The translations under genes and the position numbers were made by a program. 49,241 nt of DNA from Thermomonas hydrothermalis (lineage in GTDB: Bacteria > Pseudomonadota > Gammaproteobacteria > Xanthomonadales > Xanthomonadaceae). The notes under the pieces were generated by a model, which worked only from the letters and a program-made list of their open reading frames with translations, had not been told where the DNA came from and did not search any database. This document shows, piece after piece, positions 36,255 through 48,454 of this stretch. The number at the start of each line of letters is the position of its first letter. Position 1 is the first letter of the stretch. Where the stretch lies: the NCBI RefSeq assembly GCF_900129205.1, contig NZ_FQUK01000017.1:1-49241 (forward strand), given 5' to 3'.

Positions 36255-38086
36255 TGTCCACCGTTCCCCTGCATCCCGTCGTCGAACGTGTCACTGCCCG
36301 CATCATCGCGCGCAGCCGCAGCAGCCGTGCCGACTATCTGGCCCGCATGGCGGCCGCCCGTGCCCAGGGGCCCTATCGCTACCGGCTCTCCTGCGGCAAC
36401 CTGGCGCATGCCTTTGCCGCAGCCGGCACGGACAAACCGACCTTGCGCAGCGGACATAGCGGCAATATCGGCATCGTCACCGCCTACAACGACATGCTCA
36501 GCGCCCATCAGCCGATGGAGCATTACCCGGCACTGATTCGCATGGCCGCCCGCAACGCTGGCGGCAGCGCACAAGTCGCCGGTGGCGTGCCGGCGATGTG
36601 CGACGGCATCACCCAGGGCCGCGACGGCATGGAGCTGTCGCTGTTCTCCCGTGACGTGATTGCCATGGCCACCGCCGTTGCGCTCTCGCACGACGCCTTC
36701 GACGCGGTGCTTTGCCTGGGGGTATGCGACAAGATCGTGCCCGGCCTTTTGATCGGGGCGCTGAGCTTTGGTCACCTGCCGGTGATCTTCGTGCCGGCCG
36801 GCCCGATGCCATCCGGCATCCCCAACCGCAAGAAAGCCGAGGTCCGCCAGCGCTACGCGCTGGGCCAGGCCAGCCGTGACGAGCTGCTGGACGCAGAGGC
36901 GGCCTCCTACCATGCGCCCGGCACCTGTACGTTCTACGGGACAGCCAACTCCAACCAGATGCTGATGGAGGTCATGGGCCTGCACATGCCTGGGGCTGCC
37001 TTCGTTCCACCCAATACACCGCTACGTGACGCCCTCACCGTCGCGGCAGCCGAACAGGCCCTTCGGATCACCGCGCTCGGCCCCGACTACCGGCCGTTGG
37101 CACACACCCTCGACGAAAAAGCCATCGTCAATGCCATGGTCGGCCTGGCCGCTACCGGCGGCTCCACCAATCACACGCTGCACCTGGTGGCAATCGCACG
37201 CGCCGCCGGCATCCTGATCGACTGGGACGATTTCGATGCCCTGTCGCGCGCCACCCCATTGCTGGCACGCATCTACCCCAATGGCGAAGCCGACGTGAAT
37301 CAGTTCGAGGCAGCCGGCGGGCTGGGCTTTCTGATCCGCGAGTTGCTGGATGCCGGCCTGCTGCACGAGGACATCGCCTGCGTGCATGGCGGCACGCTGC
37401 GCCAGCAGATGATGCAGCCGGTGCTGGACGATCTGACCCTGCGCTGGCAAGCGCCGCCCGCGCACTCGCGTGATCCAAGCGTGCTGCGGCCGCTGGCCGA
37501 CCCGTTCGACCAGGAAGGCGGGCTGCGCCGGCTGCAGGGCAATCTCGGCCGGGCCGTGGTCAAGGTGTCAGCGGTGGCGCCCGCACTGCGCCGGATCGAA
37601 GCACCGGCACGCATATTCGACTCGCAGGACGCGGTGCTGGCTGCCTTCAAGGCCGGCGCTCTGGATGGCGATTTCGTCGCCGTGGTGCGCGGCCAGGGGC
37701 CGCGTGCCAACGGCATGCCCGAGCTGCACAAACTGATGCCCACCCTGGCGGCGTTGCAGGATCGCGGCCAGCGCGTCGCCCTGCTCACCGATGGCCGTCT
37801 CTCCGGAGCATCTGGCAAGGTGCTGGCGGCCCTGCACCTCACCCCGGAAGCCGCCGCTGGCGGCCCGCTGGCGAAACTGCGTGACGGCGACCTGGTCGTG
37901 ATCGATGCCGATGCCGGCGTGCTGGAGGCACGGGTGGATGAGGCCCTCTGGCAGGCGCGCACCCCGGCCAGCCTGTCACTTTCCGGCAACCAGCATGGCA
38001 CCGGCCGAGAACTGTTCGCGCTGATGCGCCACCATGTCGGCAGCGCCGAGGACGGCGCCTGCAGCCTGTTCGGATCGACCGCATGA
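36254..38086 (+). CDS. edd: 6-Phosphogluconate dehydratase
   Basis: This Fe-S dehydratase converts 6-phosphogluconate to 2-keto-3-deoxy-6-phosphogluconate, the first step unique to the Entner-Doudoroff pathway. The 610-residue protein belongs to the IlvD/Edd family: [58 protein letters not shown] (cluster Cys), [25 protein letters not shown], and [15 protein letters not shown]. The ATG at 36254 shares a base with the pgl stop, and the stop overlaps glk. Cys residues at CDG, CDK and GTC fit the cluster ligands. Confidence 0.97.
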   Translation: MSTVPLHPVVERVTARIIARSRSSRADYLARMAAARAQGPYRYRLSCGNLAHAFAAAGTDKPTLRSGHSGNIGIVTAYNDMLSAHQPMEHYPALIRMAARNAGGSAQVAGGVPAMCDGITQGRDGMELSLFSRDVIAMATAVALSHDAFDAVLCLGVCDKIVPGLLIGALSFGHLPVIFVPAGPMPSGIPNRKKAEVRQRYALGQASRDELLDAEAASYHAPGTCTFYGTANSNQMLMEVMGLHMPGAAFVPPNTPLRDALTVAAAEQALRITALGPDYRPLAHTLDEKAIVNAMVGLAATGGSTNHTLHLVAIARAAGILIDWDDFDALSRATPLLARIYPNGEADVNQFEAAGGLGFLIRELLDAGLLHEDIACVHGGTLRQQMMQPVLDDLTLRWQAPPAHSRDPSVLRPLADPFDQEGGLRRLQGNLGRAVVKVSAVAPALRRIEAPARIFDSQDAVLAAFKAGALDGDFVAVVRGQGPRANGMPELHKLMPTLAALQDRGQRVALLTDGRLSGASGKVLAALHLTPEAAAGGPLAKLRDGDLVVIDADAGVLEARVDEALWQARTPASLSLSGNQHGTGRELFALMRHHVGSAEDGACSLFGSTA

Positions 38087-39093
38087 ACCCCAACACCCTG
38101 GCCCTGGTGGGCGATATTGGCGGCACCAACGCGCGCTTTGCACTGGTGGATCTGTCCGCCCCCGAGCTCACCCTGCGCGAGAGCCGCAGCCTGCCCAATG
38201 CCGACTTTGCCAGCCTGCAGCACGTCATCGAGCATTACCTGGATGCCGTCGGCGCGCGGCCGGCCCATGCCGCCCTGGCCGTGGCCTGCCCGGTGGGCAG
38301 TGACGAGATCCGCCTGACCAACCGTGCCTGGTCGTTCTCGCGCCGGGAACTGCAAGCCGCGCTGGGCCTGACCTCGCTGCGGATGCTCAACGATTTCGGC
38401 GCGGTGGCCTGGGCCATTCCAGCGCTTGCGCCGGAGCACCTGGTCACCCTGCATGGCAACCCGCAGGCCCCGCTGCAAGGGCCGATCAGCGTACTTGGCC
38501 CGGGCACCGGGCTGGGCGTGGCCCTGCTGCTGGGCGACGCGGATCACGGCTGGCAGGTGGTGGAAACTGAAGGTGGCCACATCGGCTTTGCACCGATCGG
38601 CGATGAAGAGCGCGCAATCTCCGCCTGGCTCACTGCCCAGCACGGCCGCACCTCGAACGAACGCCTGCTGTGCGGCAAGGGGCTGTCGGAGATCGATCTG
38701 GTCCTGCGCGGCGCAGCGGTGCTGCCCACCGCCAACCTGCTGCCCGGGGAAAGCACCCTGCAGCGCCCCGCCCTGCGCGACCCGGCCACCATCGTCGCCG
38801 CCGCCCTCGACGGCCACGACCTGCCCGCACGCCGGACACTGGCACGGTTTTGCGCGGTGCTGGGCAGCGTGGCTGGCGACTGCGCACTGATCCATGGGGC
38901 CCGCCGGGTGGTGATCGCGGGCGGCATCGTGCCGCGCTTCATCCCATTTCTACGCAGCAGTGCTTTCCGCGAACGGTTCCTGGCCAAGGGCCGGATGGCC
39001 ACCCTGCTGGAATCCGTGCCGATCCAGGTCATCACCCATCCCCACCCCGGCCTGCTCGGCGCGGCCTGCGCACTGCGTCACGCGAAGGAGTGA
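38083..39093 (+). CDS. glk: Glucokinase
   Basis: This enzyme phosphorylates glucose with ATP to feed zwf. The 336-residue ASKHA-fold protein starts with the phosphate-binding [17 protein letters not shown]. It has [14 protein letters not shown] and [11 protein letters not shown] (catalytic Asp in NDF), the [13 protein letters not shown] adenosine loop, the [16 protein letters not shown] zone and [18 protein letters not shown] near the end. It is joined to edd by an ATGA overlap and precedes eda by two bases, so glucose activation and the Entner-Doudoroff steps are made together. Confidence 0.95.
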   Translation: MNPNTLALVGDIGGTNARFALVDLSAPELTLRESRSLPNADFASLQHVIEHYLDAVGARPAHAALAVACPVGSDEIRLTNRAWSFSRRELQAALGLTSLRMLNDFGAVAWAIPALAPEHLVTLHGNPQAPLQGPISVLGPGTGLGVALLLGDADHGWQVVETEGGHIGFAPIGDEERAISAWLTAQHGRTSNERLLCGKGLSEIDLVLRGAAVLPTANLLPGESTLQRPALRDPATIVAAALDGHDLPARRTLARFCAVLGSVAGDCALIHGARRVVIAGGIVPRFIPFLRSSAFRERFLAKGRMATLLESVPIQVITHPHPGLLGAACALRHAKE

Positions 39094-39095
39094 AC

Positions 39096-39743
39096 ATGTT
39101 GGAGACGGCCACCCATACCGCCCAGGTCGATGCGATGTTGACACGTGCGCCGGTCATCCCGGTGCTGACCGTGGAACGGCTGGACGATGCCCTGCCGCTC
39201 GGCCAGGCCCTGGTCGATGCCGGCCTGCCGGTGCTGGAGGTGACGCTGCGCACGCCCTGTGCCCTGGCGGCCATCGCCCGGATGGCTCGTGAGCTGCCCG
39301 GAGCGTGTGTCGGCGCTGGCACGGTGCTGAGCGCGGACGACCTCCAGCGCGTGCAGGAGGCCGGGGCGGCGTTCGCCATCGCCCCCGGTGCCACTGAGTC
39401 GCTGTATGCCGCCGGCATGGCCAGCGCCATCCCGTTGATTCCGGGTGTGGCCACCGCCTCGGAGGTCATGCGTGGGCTTGAACATGGCTGGCAGCGGTTC
39501 AAGTTCTTCCCGGCGGAGGCCAGTGGCGGCGTGGCGGCCCTGAAGGCGCTGGCCGGCCCGCTGCCGCAGGCCAAGTTCTGTCCGACCGGCGGGATCGACA
39601 GTCGCAATGCCACCGCGTATCTGGCGCTGCCCAATGTGCTTTGCGTCGGCGGCTCCTGGATGGTGCCCCGGGAAGCGATCCAGACCGGTGACTGGACACG
39701 GATCGGCACGCTGGCGCGTGCGGCCGCCACATTGCCGCGCTGA
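39096..39743 (+). CDS. eda: 2-Keto-3-deoxy-6-phosphogluconate aldolase
   Basis: This class I aldolase splits KDPG into pyruvate and glyceraldehyde-3-phosphate. The 215-residue TIM barrel has the glutamate and arginine of VLEVTLRTPCAL, GAGTVLSADDLQRV, PGVATASEVMRGLEHG, the Schiff-base lysine in RFKFFPAEASGG, and PTGGIDSRNA. The ATG at 39096 follows the glk stop and AAGGAG. Last gene of the operon. It converges on the feo operon with only five bases between the stops and no visible terminator. Confidence 0.96.
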   Translation: MLETATHTAQVDAMLTRAPVIPVLTVERLDDALPLGQALVDAGLPVLEVTLRTPCALAAIARMARELPGACVGAGTVLSADDLQRVQEAGAAFAIAPGATESLYAAGMASAIPLIPGVATASEVMRGLEHGWQRFKFFPAEASGGVAALKALAGPLPQAKFCPTGGIDSRNATAYLALPNVLCVGGSWMVPREAIQTGDWTRIGTLARAAATLPR

Positions 39744-39748
39744 CCGGC

Positions 39749-39982
39749 TCAACCGCAGCCGTTGCAGCCGCCGCAATGGCGGTCGTGACTGGCCGCAGGA
39801 GGCGCCAGCCAGCCCGCCAGCCGGCGCAGCCAGGCCGGGCCGCCGATCCGCAGCAGTAACAGCGCCAGCCCCAACCGCAGCCGGCGCAGCAGCCCCGGAC
39901 ACTGCTTGCGCAGCACCACACCCGCACTGACCAGCACCGCCAGCGCGATCATGAGCTCCTGCAGACGCAGCGGAATCTGCAT
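39749..39982 (-). CDS. Small Cys-rich membrane protein of the feo operon (DUF6587-like)
   Basis: A 77-residue protein with one hydrophobic segment (ELMIALAVLVSAGVVLRKQ), a second Leu-rich amphipathic stretch (LRLGLALLLLRIGG), and a cysteine-rich tail CGGCNGCG. Similar short proteins with a membrane helix and a C-terminal CxxC cluster accompany FeoB in many bacteria and may take part in Fe(II) transport as a FeoC-like partner. That role is by analogy. Its ATG overlaps the feoB stop by one base (TGATG), so it is probably co-translated. Confidence 0.82.
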   Translation of the reverse strand: MQIPLRLQELMIALAVLVSAGVVLRKQCPGLLRRLRLGLALLLLRIGGPAWLRRLAGWLAPPAASHDRHCGGCNGCG

Positions 39983-41841
39983 CAGCCGCCTCCCAGTGCC
40001 AGCGTGATTCGGTACGTCAGCAGCGATGCCAGATAGGCCAGCGCGAACAGGTAGCCCGCGGCGAATGCCGTCTGCTTCCAGGAATGGGTTTCGCGCCGGA
40101 TCGTGACCAGCGTGGACAGGCACTGTGGCGCGTAGATGTACCAGACCAGCAGGGACAGCCCGGTCGCCAGCGGCCACTGCTGCTGAAGAATCGGCAACAA
40201 AGCCTGCGCGGCCGCATCATCGCTGCCCGTCGAGAGGGCATACACGGTGGCCAGCGACGACACCACCACCTCGCGTGCCGCCAGCCCAGGAATCAGGGCG
40301 ATACTGATCTGCCAGTTGAAGCCGATCGGCGCAAACAAATACGCCAGCCCATGCCCGATCCGGCCGGCCAGGCTGTAATCAATGGCCGGGCCAGAGGCAC
40401 CTGCCGGCGGTGCCGGGAAGCTGAGCAGAAACCACAGCAGGATGGTCAGCGCAAGGATGATGCCACCCACCCGCTTGAGAAAGATCATCGCCCGCTCCCA
40501 CAAGCCGATGGCCAGATCGCGCGGATGCGGCAGCCGGTACGAGGGCAGCTCCAGCAGCAACGGATGCTCGCCCTGATCCCGGCGCCAGCGCTTCATCACC
40601 CAGGCCACCGCCAGCGCGCTGAGGATGCCGGCGACGTACAGCCCGAACAGCACCAGGCCCTGCAGGTTGAGCACGCCCAGCACCGGCCGCTGCGGGATGA
40701 ACGCGCCGATCAGCAGGGTGTAGATCGGCAACCGCGCCGAGCAGGTCATCAACGGCGCCACCAGGATCGTGGCCAGCCGGTCACGCGGGTCCTGGATGGT
40801 ACGCGTGGCCATGATGCCGGGCACCGCGCAGGCGAAGCTGGACAGCAGCGGGATGAAACTGCGGCCGGACAGGCCCGCCGCCGCCATCGGCCGATCCAGC
40901 AGAAACGCCGCCCGCGGCAGATAGCCGGATTCTTCCAGCGCCAGGATGAAGAAGAACAGGATCAGGATCTGCGGCAGGAACACCACCACGCCACCCATGC
41001 CGGCGATCACCCCATCCACCAGCAGGCTGCGCAGCGGCCCGTCGGCAAGTAAACCGCCGACCAGATCCCCGGCCCAGCCGGTGATCTGTTCGATGCCATC
41101 CATCAGCGGCGCGGCCCAGGCATAGACCGCCTGGAAAATCAGAAACATCACCGCCGCCAGGGCGACAAACCCGAAGACCGGGTGCAGCAGCCAGCGATCC
41201 AGCGCCTCGTCGATGGCCGCAGTGCGGCGCGGCATCCGCACCACCAGCGCCAGAATCCGCCGCACCTCCTGATGCAGCGTGTCCTCGTCAGGCAAGGCGA
41301 CAGGCTGCACCGGGTCTGCGGGCATCCGCTCGAGCTGTTCCCGCAATGCCCGGGCGCCATCGCGACGGATCGCGATGGTCTCCACCACCGGCACGCCCAG
41401 TTCGCGCTGAAGCGCCGCCACGTCAATGGCGATCCCACGCCGGCGCGCCACATCACACATGTTCAGCGCCACCACCATCGGCTTGCCCAGCGACCGCAGC
41501 TCCAGCACGAACCGCAGATGCAGCCGCAGGTTGGTGGCATCGACCACGCAGACCAGCACATCGGGAGCCGGCTCACCCGGGTAGAACCCGCGGATGACAT
41601 CGCGGGTGACCGCTTCGTCCAGGCTGGCCGCATGCAGGCTGTAGGCGCCGGGCAGATCCAGCACCACCACGCTGCGGCCGGACGGCAGGAAAAACTGCCC
41701 CTGCTTACGCTCGACCGTCACCCCGGCATAGTTGGCCACTTTCTGGCGGCTGCCGGTGAGCAGATTGAACAGCGCGGTCTTGCCGCAGTTGGGATTCCCC
41801 ACCAGCGCGACCCGCAATGGCGGCTGCAATGCGGCGTTCAT
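39982..41841 (-). CDS. feoB: Ferrous iron transporter FeoB
   Basis: Inner-membrane Fe(II) permease, 619 residues. The N-terminal G domain (about 1-170) shows VALVGNPNCGKTALFNLLTG (P-loop), NYAGVTVERKQG (switch I), LDLPGAYSL (DxPG) and ALNMCDVA (NxxD). Two Gate-type membrane halves follow, with Cys-containing SSFACAVPGIMATRTI and APLMTCSARLPIYTLL, and VSSLATVYALSTGS near the end. It is shorter than E. coli FeoB (773), as in many gammaproteobacteria. It overlaps feoA upstream (ATGA) and the Cys-rich gene downstream. Confidence 0.96.
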   Translation of the reverse strand: MNAALQPPLRVALVGNPNCGKTALFNLLTGSRQKVANYAGVTVERKQGQFFLPSGRSVVVLDLPGAYSLHAASLDEAVTRDVIRGFYPGEPAPDVLVCVVDATNLRLHLRFVLELRSLGKPMVVALNMCDVARRRGIAIDVAALQRELGVPVVETIAIRRDGARALREQLERMPADPVQPVALPDEDTLHQEVRRILALVVRMPRRTAAIDEALDRWLLHPVFGFVALAAVMFLIFQAVYAWAAPLMDGIEQITGWAGDLVGGLLADGPLRSLLVDGVIAGMGGVVVFLPQILILFFFILALEESGYLPRAAFLLDRPMAAAGLSGRSFIPLLSSFACAVPGIMATRTIQDPRDRLATILVAPLMTCSARLPIYTLLIGAFIPQRPVLGVLNLQGLVLFGLYVAGILSALAVAWVMKRWRRDQGEHPLLLELPSYRLPHPRDLAIGLWERAMIFLKRVGGIILALTILLWFLLSFPAPPAGASGPAIDYSLAGRIGHGLAYLFAPIGFNWQISIALIPGLAAREVVVSSLATVYALSTGSDDAAAQALLPILQQQWPLATGLSLLVWYIYAPQCLSTLVTIRRETHSWKQTAFAAGYLFALAYLASLLTYRITLALGGG

Positions 41842-42086
41842 GCCACGCCCTGACCGTTGCGCAGACGCACCCGCGCTGCCTCGACCCGGCGCAAGGCAAA
41901 GCGGGTGAAGCCGACCTGCACCAGCAGCGGGTCGCCACCCAGCGGCCCTTCGGCCAGCACTTCGACCTGCTCGCCGGCGACAAAGCCGAGTTCACGCAGA
42001 CGCCGCGCCACTGCATCGTTGGGGGCATGCGCCTCCACCGTCTCGACGATCGCCGGATACCGCCGCGGGAGTTGGTTCAGCCACAT
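41838..42086 (-). CDS. feoA: FeoA, small SH3-like protein of ferrous iron uptake
   Basis: A cytoplasmic FeoA protein of about 82 residues needed with FeoB. The barrel strings NDAVARRLRELGFVAGEQVEVLAEGPLGGDPLLVQVGFTRFALRRVEAARVRL are typical. The start is uncertain. The ATG at 42086 is preferred because the alternative GTG at 42098 begins one base after a Fur-box sequence and would leave no room for a leader. Neither start has a clear ribosome-binding site. Iron control through the upstream Fur site is likely. Confidence 0.92.
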   Translation of the reverse strand: MWLNQLPRRYPAIVETVEAHAPNDAVARRLRELGFVAGEQVEVLAEGPLGGDPLLVQVGFTRFALRRVEAARVRLRNGQGVA

Positions 42087-42099
42087 GCGAATGCGCACA

Positions 42100-42118
42100 A
42101 ATGGGAATTGTTCTCAAT
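42100..42118 (-). promoter_or_regulatory. Fur box of the feo operon
   Basis: AATGGGAATTGTTCTCAAT (plus strand) matches 15 of 19 bases of the palindromic AATGAGAATCATTCTCATT-type Fur consensus. It lies directly before feoA, 13 bases from the chosen start, which suggests the promoter and start are close together. The gap to 42247 shows nothing else certain. Confidence 0.75.
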
Positions 42119-42247
42119 CTTAGCATTCCCCCAAGCACTCGCCTTGATCCTGCTCAAGCCGCGCGCGACTGCATTCAGGAATCCACCACGGGCGCAAATC
42201 CGGGGGGTTCCTTATCATTCGGGTTTGCCCACACGACCTGCCCGCCC

Positions 42248-43032
42248 ATGCCGACCTCGCTGCACCTGCTCCGCGACAGCCCGCTGGCCCGACTGCGCCT
42301 GGCCCGCGGCTCACTGCACAACGCGTTTGATGCCGCGCTGATTGCCGAACTGACGGCGGCGCTGGAGAGCCTTGCCACCGACCCGTCCGTGCGGGTGGTG
42401 GTGCTGGAAGGCGAAGGCCCCTCGTTCTCGGCCGGTGCGGATCTGCACTGGATGCGCGCGATGGCCGCCGCCAGCGAGGAAGAAAACCGCGAAGATGCCC
42501 TGGCCCTGGCCCGGCTCATGCGCACCCTCGACACCCTGCCCAAACCCACCATCGCCCGCGTTCACGGTGCGGCGTTTGGCGGCGGCGTCGGATTGATCGC
42601 CTGCTGCGACATCGCCATCGGCGTGCCCGAGGCCAAATTCGGCCTGACCGAAAGCCGGCTGGGTCTGCTGCCGGCGGTGATCTCGCCCTATGTGATCGCC
42701 GCCATCGGCCCGCGCCAGGCACGCCGTTATTTCGCCACTGCCGAACTCTTCGATGCCGCCGAGGCGCTGCGGATCGGCCTGCTGCATCAGGTGGTGCCCG
42801 CCAATGAGCTGGATGCGGCGGTGCAGCGCCAGATCGACCTGCTGCTGAAGGCCGGGCCCCTTGCCGCCGCCAGCGCCAAGCAGCTGGTGCGGTCGGTGTG
42901 CGCGCATACCGACAGCGCCCGCCATGACGCCGACAATGCCGCGCTGATCGCCCGCCTGCGGGTGTCGCCGGAAGGCCAGGAAGGCATCACCGCGTTCCTG
43001 GAAAAACGCCCACCCCACTGGATTGCACGCTG

Positions 43033-43033
<1 letters not shown>
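42248..43033 (+). CDS. liuC: Methylglutaconyl-CoA hydratase (crotonase family)
   Basis: This enzyme hydrates 3-methylglutaconyl-CoA to HMG-CoA in leucine breakdown. The 261-residue crotonase has the oxyanion-hole strings GPSFSAGADLHWMRAM and VHGAAFGGGVGLIACCDIAI and the catalytic KFGLTESRLGLLPAVISPYVIAAIG, with Glu in the TESRLGL position. A general enoyl-CoA hydratase is possible from sequence alone, but its one-base overlap with the carboxylase alpha subunit and the HMG-CoA lyase next in line strongly favour the leucine pathway. The start is the ATG at 42248. Codons further left are the feo control region. Confidence 0.9.
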
Positions 43034-45027
<1,994 letters not shown>

Positions 45028-45030
45028 GCC

Positions 45031-45939
45031 ATGGCCCTGCCTGCCTCGGTTCGCATCGTCGAAGTCGGCCCGCGTGACGGGCTGCAAAACGAGAAAGTCG
45101 ATATCGGCACCGCCGCCAAGATCGAACTGATCGACCGCCTCTCGCGCACTGGCCTGCGCACCATCGAGGCCACGGCCTTCGTCAGCCCGAAATGGGTGCC
45201 GCAGATGGCCGACGCCGAGCAGGTACTGGCCGGCATCACCCGTGTTCCCGGCGTGTCGTACCCGGTGCTGGTGCCGAACGAACAGGGCTATCTGCGCGCC
45301 CGCGCCGCCGGCGCCACCGAAGTGGCGGTGTTCACGGCGGCCTCCGAAGCATTCAACCGAAAGAACACCAACGCCAGCATTGCCGAATCGCTGGAACGCT
45401 TCGCGCCGGTACTGGAACGCGCCCGCGCCGACGGCGTCAAGGTGCGCGGCTACGTCTCCACCGTGCTCGGCTGCCCGTACCAGGGCGAGGTGCCGCTGGC
45501 CGAGGTGGTGCGCGTTGCCCGCGCCCTGCATGCGATGGGCTGCTACGAGATCTCGCTGGGCGACACCATCGGTGTCGGCACGCCCGGCAAGGCACGGGCG
45601 ATGCTGCGGGCGGTGGCGGCCGAGGTTCCGATCGAGGCGCTTGCCGTGCACTTCCATGACACCTACGGGCAGGCGCTGGCGAACGTGCTGGCCTGCCTGG
45701 AAGAAGGGGTGTCGGTGGTGGACAGCGCGGTGTCAGGCGCCGGCGGCTGCCCCTACGCCAAGGGAGCCAGCGGCAACGTGGCCAGCGAAGACGTGGTGTA
45801 CATGCTGCATGGCCTGGGCATTGCCACCGGCATCGACCTGCCACTGCTGGCCGAAACCGGCCGCTGGCTGGCCGGCCTGCTCGGCCGCGAGACTGGCAGC
45901 AAGGTCGGTCGCGCCCTGCAGGGAGCCGCTGCGTCATGA
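45031..45939 (+). CDS. liuE: Hydroxymethylglutaryl-CoA lyase
   Basis: This enzyme splits HMG-CoA to acetyl-CoA and acetoacetate, the last leucine-specific step. The 302-residue TIM barrel has [16 protein letters not shown] (catalytic Arg and metal Asp), [45 protein letters not shown] (His metal ligands) and the active-site Cys loop [23 protein letters not shown] overlap with the following acetyltransferase. Confidence 0.95.
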   Translation: MALPASVRIVEVGPRDGLQNEKVDIGTAAKIELIDRLSRTGLRTIEATAFVSPKWVPQMADAEQVLAGITRVPGVSYPVLVPNEQGYLRARAAGATEVAVFTAASEAFNRKNTNASIAESLERFAPVLERARADGVKVRGYVSTVLGCPYQGEVPLAEVVRVARALHAMGCYEISLGDTIGVGTPGKARAMLRAVAAEVPIEALAVHFHDTYGQALANVLACLEEGVSVVDSAVSGAGGCPYAKGASGNVASEDVVYMLHGLGIATGIDLPLLAETGRWLAGLLGRETGSKVGRALQGAAAS

Positions 45940-46433
45940 TGTCGTCCATGCCAGACGTGACCATCCGCCCGATCCAGCCCGATGATGACGCCGCCATCGC
46001 CGCCATCATCCGCACCGTGATGCCCGAATTCGGGGCTGTCGGCCAAGGCTTTGCCATCACGGATCCGGAAGTGGACTGGATGAGCCGCGCGTATGCCGCG
46101 CCACGCCATGCCTATTTCGTGGTGGAGCGCGACGGCCGGGTGCTGGGCGGCGGCGGCATCGCCCCGCTGGCCGGCGGGCCGGACGATGTCTGCGAGCTAC
46201 GCAAGATGTATTTCCTGCGCGAAGCCCGTGGTCTCGGCGCCGGCACGGCCCTGATGGCGCGCTGCCTGGATGCCGCGCGCAGCTTCGGTTTCCGCCAGTG
46301 CTATCTGGAAACCCTCACCGGCATGGACGCGGCGATGCGGCTGTACGAGCGCAGCGGCTTCCGCCGCATCGACGCCCCGATGGGCGCCACCGGGCACGGC
46401 GGCTGCGACCGCTTCTACCTGCGCGATGTGTAG
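45936..46433 (+). CDS. GNAT-family N-acetyltransferase
   Basis: A 165-residue acetyl-CoA-dependent acetyltransferase. It shows [19 protein letters not shown] at the N-terminus, the beta-strand [17 protein letters not shown], and the acetyl-CoA loop [28 protein letters not shown], then [10 protein letters not shown]. The acceptor is unknown. Translation is coupled to liuE by a four-base overlap, so it may be made with the leucine pathway enzymes, but a link in function is not shown. Close relatives are often annotated only as GNAT. Confidence 0.9.
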   Translation: MMSSMPDVTIRPIQPDDDAAIAAIIRTVMPEFGAVGQGFAITDPEVDWMSRAYAAPRHAYFVVERDGRVLGGGGIAPLAGGPDDVCELRKMYFLREARGLGAGTALMARCLDAARSFGFRQCYLETLTGMDAAMRLYERSGFRRIDAPMGATGHGGCDRFYLRDV

Positions 46434-46496
46434 CGCCGCCTGCCCCGCGGCCGGCATCCGCTAAAATCGCGGCTTTCCCGCTGAAGGACATTCCGC

Positions 46497-47267
46497 ATGC
46501 AGCTTTCCAACGTCCGCGCCGTCGTCACCGGCGGTGTTTCCGGCCTGGGGTTGGCCGTGGCCCGCTATCTGGTGGCCCACGGCGGCAAAGTTGCCCTGTT
46601 CGATCTCAATGACGAAAAAGGCGCCTCCGCCGTTGCCGAACTTGGGCAGGAAAACGCCCGTTACCTGCAGACCAATGTCACCGATGAAACCCAGGTGACG
46701 GCCAACGTGGCGGCCGCGCGCGAATTCCTGGGCGGCCTGAATGCCTGCATCAACTGCGCCGGCATCCTGGGCGCCGGCCGCGTGCTCGGCAAGACCGGCC
46801 CGATGCCGCTTGCGCACTTCCAGACCACCGTGATGGTGAACCTGGTCGGCAGCTTCAACGTCGCCAAGGCCTGCGCCGACCTGATGCAGCACAACGACGC
46901 CGGCGCTGACGGCGAACGCGGCGTGATCGTCAACACCGCCTCAGTGGCCGCCTACGAAGGCCAGATCGGCCAGGCCGCCTATTCGGCCTCCAAGGCCGGG
47001 GTGGTCGGCATGACCCTGCCGATGGCACGCGAACTGGCCCGCTTCGGCATCCGCGTGATGACCGTGGCGCCCGGCGTGTTCTGGACACCGATGGTGGACG
47101 GCATGCCGGAGGACGTCCAGAAGTCGCTGGCGGCCACGATCCCCTTCCCCTCGCGGCTGGGCCGCCCGGACGAGTTTGCCGAGCTGGTCGGCCACATCCT
47201 GGTCAACCCCTACCTCAACGGCGAGACCATCCGCATCGACGGCGCAACCCGCCTGGCGCCGAAGTGA
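46497..47267 (+). CDS. Short-chain dehydrogenase (2-methyl-3-hydroxyacyl-CoA dehydrogenase type)
   Basis: A 256-residue SDR enzyme: cofactor loop [18 protein letters not shown], an Asp in [10 protein letters not shown] that indicates [17 protein letters not shown], and the active site with Tyr and Lys in [10 protein letters not shown] after [10 protein letters not shown]. The resemblance is to type II 3-hydroxyacyl-CoA dehydrogenases (HSD10-like), which oxidise 2-methyl-3-hydroxybutyryl-CoA in isoleucine breakdown or 3-hydroxyacyl-CoA in fatty acid oxidation. A -10-like TAAAAT lies at 46462-46467, so it may start its own transcript. A GTG overlap links it to the next membrane-protein gene. 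Confidence 0.9.
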   Translation: MQLSNVRAVVTGGVSGLGLAVARYLVAHGGKVALFDLNDEKGASAVAELGQENARYLQTNVTDETQVTANVAAAREFLGGLNACINCAGILGAGRVLGKTGPMPLAHFQTTVMVNLVGSFNVAKACADLMQHNDAGADGERGVIVNTASVAAYEGQIGQAAYSASKAGVVGMTLPMARELARFGIRVMTVAPGVFWTPMVDGMPEDVQKSLAATIPFPSRLGRPDEFAELVGHILVNPYLNGETIRIDGATRLAPK

Positions 47268-47566
47268 GCGGGTACGGCTCGCGCACGGAGCGCTGGGTGG
47301 CCACGCGCTGGCCGGCCATCCGCGCCCGCGGCATGTGGCGCTTCGTGCTGGTCAGAGGCGTGGCGCTCTGGGGCGGGCTGATGCTGGCGTTCATGGCCAT
47401 CGTCGTGACCCTGCAGCTGGGCCCGTCGCATCCGCGCCTGCCGCTGGTGCTGGCCATCGCAGTGCCGCTGTGCGCACTGGGTGGCCTCGCCTGGGGGCTG
47501 CTCACCTGGATCTTCACCGAACGCATCTTCCACGCGATCCAACAACAGAAGAACACCCTCCCATGA
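47264..47566 (+). CDS. Small membrane protein between SDR gene and efpL
   Basis: A 100-residue protein starting at a GTG that overlaps the SDR stop. It has a basic amphipathic N-terminus, then two membrane helices: [29 protein letters not shown] and [26 protein letters not shown]. The tail is hydrophilic ([16 protein letters not shown]). I do not recognise a named family. Its stop overlaps the efpL start (ATGA), so it is translated between two well-known genes. Confidence 0.8.
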   Translation: MSGYGSRTERWVATRWPAIRARGMWRFVLVRGVALWGGLMLAFMAIVVTLQLGPSHPRLPLVLAIAVPLCALGGLAWGLLTWIFTERIFHAIQQQKNTLP

Positions 47567-48129
47567 AGGCTTACGACATCAAGAAGGGCAACGTCGTCGA
47601 ATACAACGGCGGCGTGTACCAGATCCGCGACATCGAACGCAGCAGCCCGCAAGGCCGCGGCGGCAACGTTCGCTACCGTTTCACCATGTACTCCGTGCCG
47701 GGCGGCAGCAAGCTGGATGCCAGCTTCGATGCCGACGATGATCTGCGCGAAGTCGATCTGGTGCGCCGCCAGTGCACCTATTCCTACCGCGATGGCGATG
47801 CCTTCGTGTTCCTCGACGACGAGGACTACACCCCGTACACGCTGGATGCGGATGCAGTGGGCGACGCCGCGGGGTACATCGTCGATGGCCTGACTGGCAT
47901 CTACGTGCAGCTGATCGACGACACCCCGGTGGCGATCCAGCTGCCGCAGTCGGTGGCGATCGAAGTCATCGACACCCCACCGGAGCTGAAAGGCGGCACC
48001 GCCACCAAGCGCCCGAAACCCGCCAAGCTGGCGACAGGCATCGAAATCATGGTGCCGGAATACATCGGCAACGGCGAAAAAGTGTGGGTCAACACCACCA
48101 CCGGCGAGTTTGCCGGCCGCGCCGACTGA
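47563..48129 (+). CDS. efpL: Elongation factor P-like protein (EfpL/YeiP)
   Basis: A 188-residue three-domain EF-P paralogue that relieves ribosome stalling at difficult sequences such as polyproline. Domain [22 protein letters not shown] carries the loop [14 protein letters not shown], where the tip residue is Arg instead of the modified Lys of EF-P. This is the mark of the EfpL branch, which works without modification. Domains II and III follow: [20 protein letters not shown] and [27 protein letters not shown]. The ATG at 47563 overlaps the upstream membrane-protein gene. A copy of the dispersed hairpin repeat lies just after the stop. Confidence 0.95.
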   Translation: MKAYDIKKGNVVEYNGGVYQIRDIERSSPQGRGGNVRYRFTMYSVPGGSKLDASFDADDDLREVDLVRRQCTYSYRDGDAFVFLDDEDYTPYTLDADAVGDAAGYIVDGLTGIYVQLIDDTPVAIQLPQSVAIEVIDTPPELKGGTATKRPKPAKLATGIEIMVPEYIGNGEKVWVNTTTGEFAGRAD

Positions 48130-48133
48130 CACA

Positions 48134-48176
48134 TTCCCGCCACTTTCCGGAGATTCTCGTCGGCCATGGATGGCCG
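48134..48176. repeat. Dispersed hairpin repeat, copy C
   Basis: The right half (CACTTTCCGGAGATTCTC from 48141, then TCGGCCATGG) aligns with copies at 2124-2166 and 4940-4985. The left arm is mostly lost. It follows efpL by four bases and runs directly into an IS-end-like repeat. Confidence 0.5.
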
Positions 48177-48215
48177 TGACCTGCGGCACTGAGCTGCACC
48201 ACGCGAAACTGGGCA
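48177..48215. repeat. IS-end-like repeat, second copy
   Basis: GTGACCTGCGG then CACTGAGCTGCACCACGCGAA (48188-48208) matches the IS3 relic end at 9201-9232 (GTGACCTACCCC then CACTGAGCCGCACCACACGAA) with two differences in the 21-base block. It is probably the trace of another IS3-type insertion, with no transposase gene left here. Confidence 0.5.
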
Positions 48216-48224
48216 GCCGCCCCT

Positions 48225-48322
48225 AAAACTCCCAACCCACTGAGTTTCAATCAGCTTTCCCGGCTTCTTGGGTGGATTTCTCCCCGCCTACTGGCCGCCA
48301 CCCGCTGACGTCTGGGAGTTTT
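48225..48322. repeat. 10-base inverted repeat bracketing a 78-base segment
   Basis: AAAACTCCCA (48225-48234) and TGGGAGTTTT (48313-48322) are perfect inverted repeats. The enclosed segment has no reading frame of note. It could be the footprint of a small mobile element. In the stretch 48130-48660, this, the repeats and an IS5-like fragment are all I can see. Confidence 0.4.
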
Positions 48323-48454
48323 GCAATGTTTGCCTGCCCGCCGCCGAGGGCGTCTTCCGCCTACGGTTTGACTCCATGACCGGCCTGCACCATCCGCTGG
48401 CGGTCACGCATCGTGCCCAAGAACCGGCAGCGCAAAGCAGCCCATGATTAGCCC

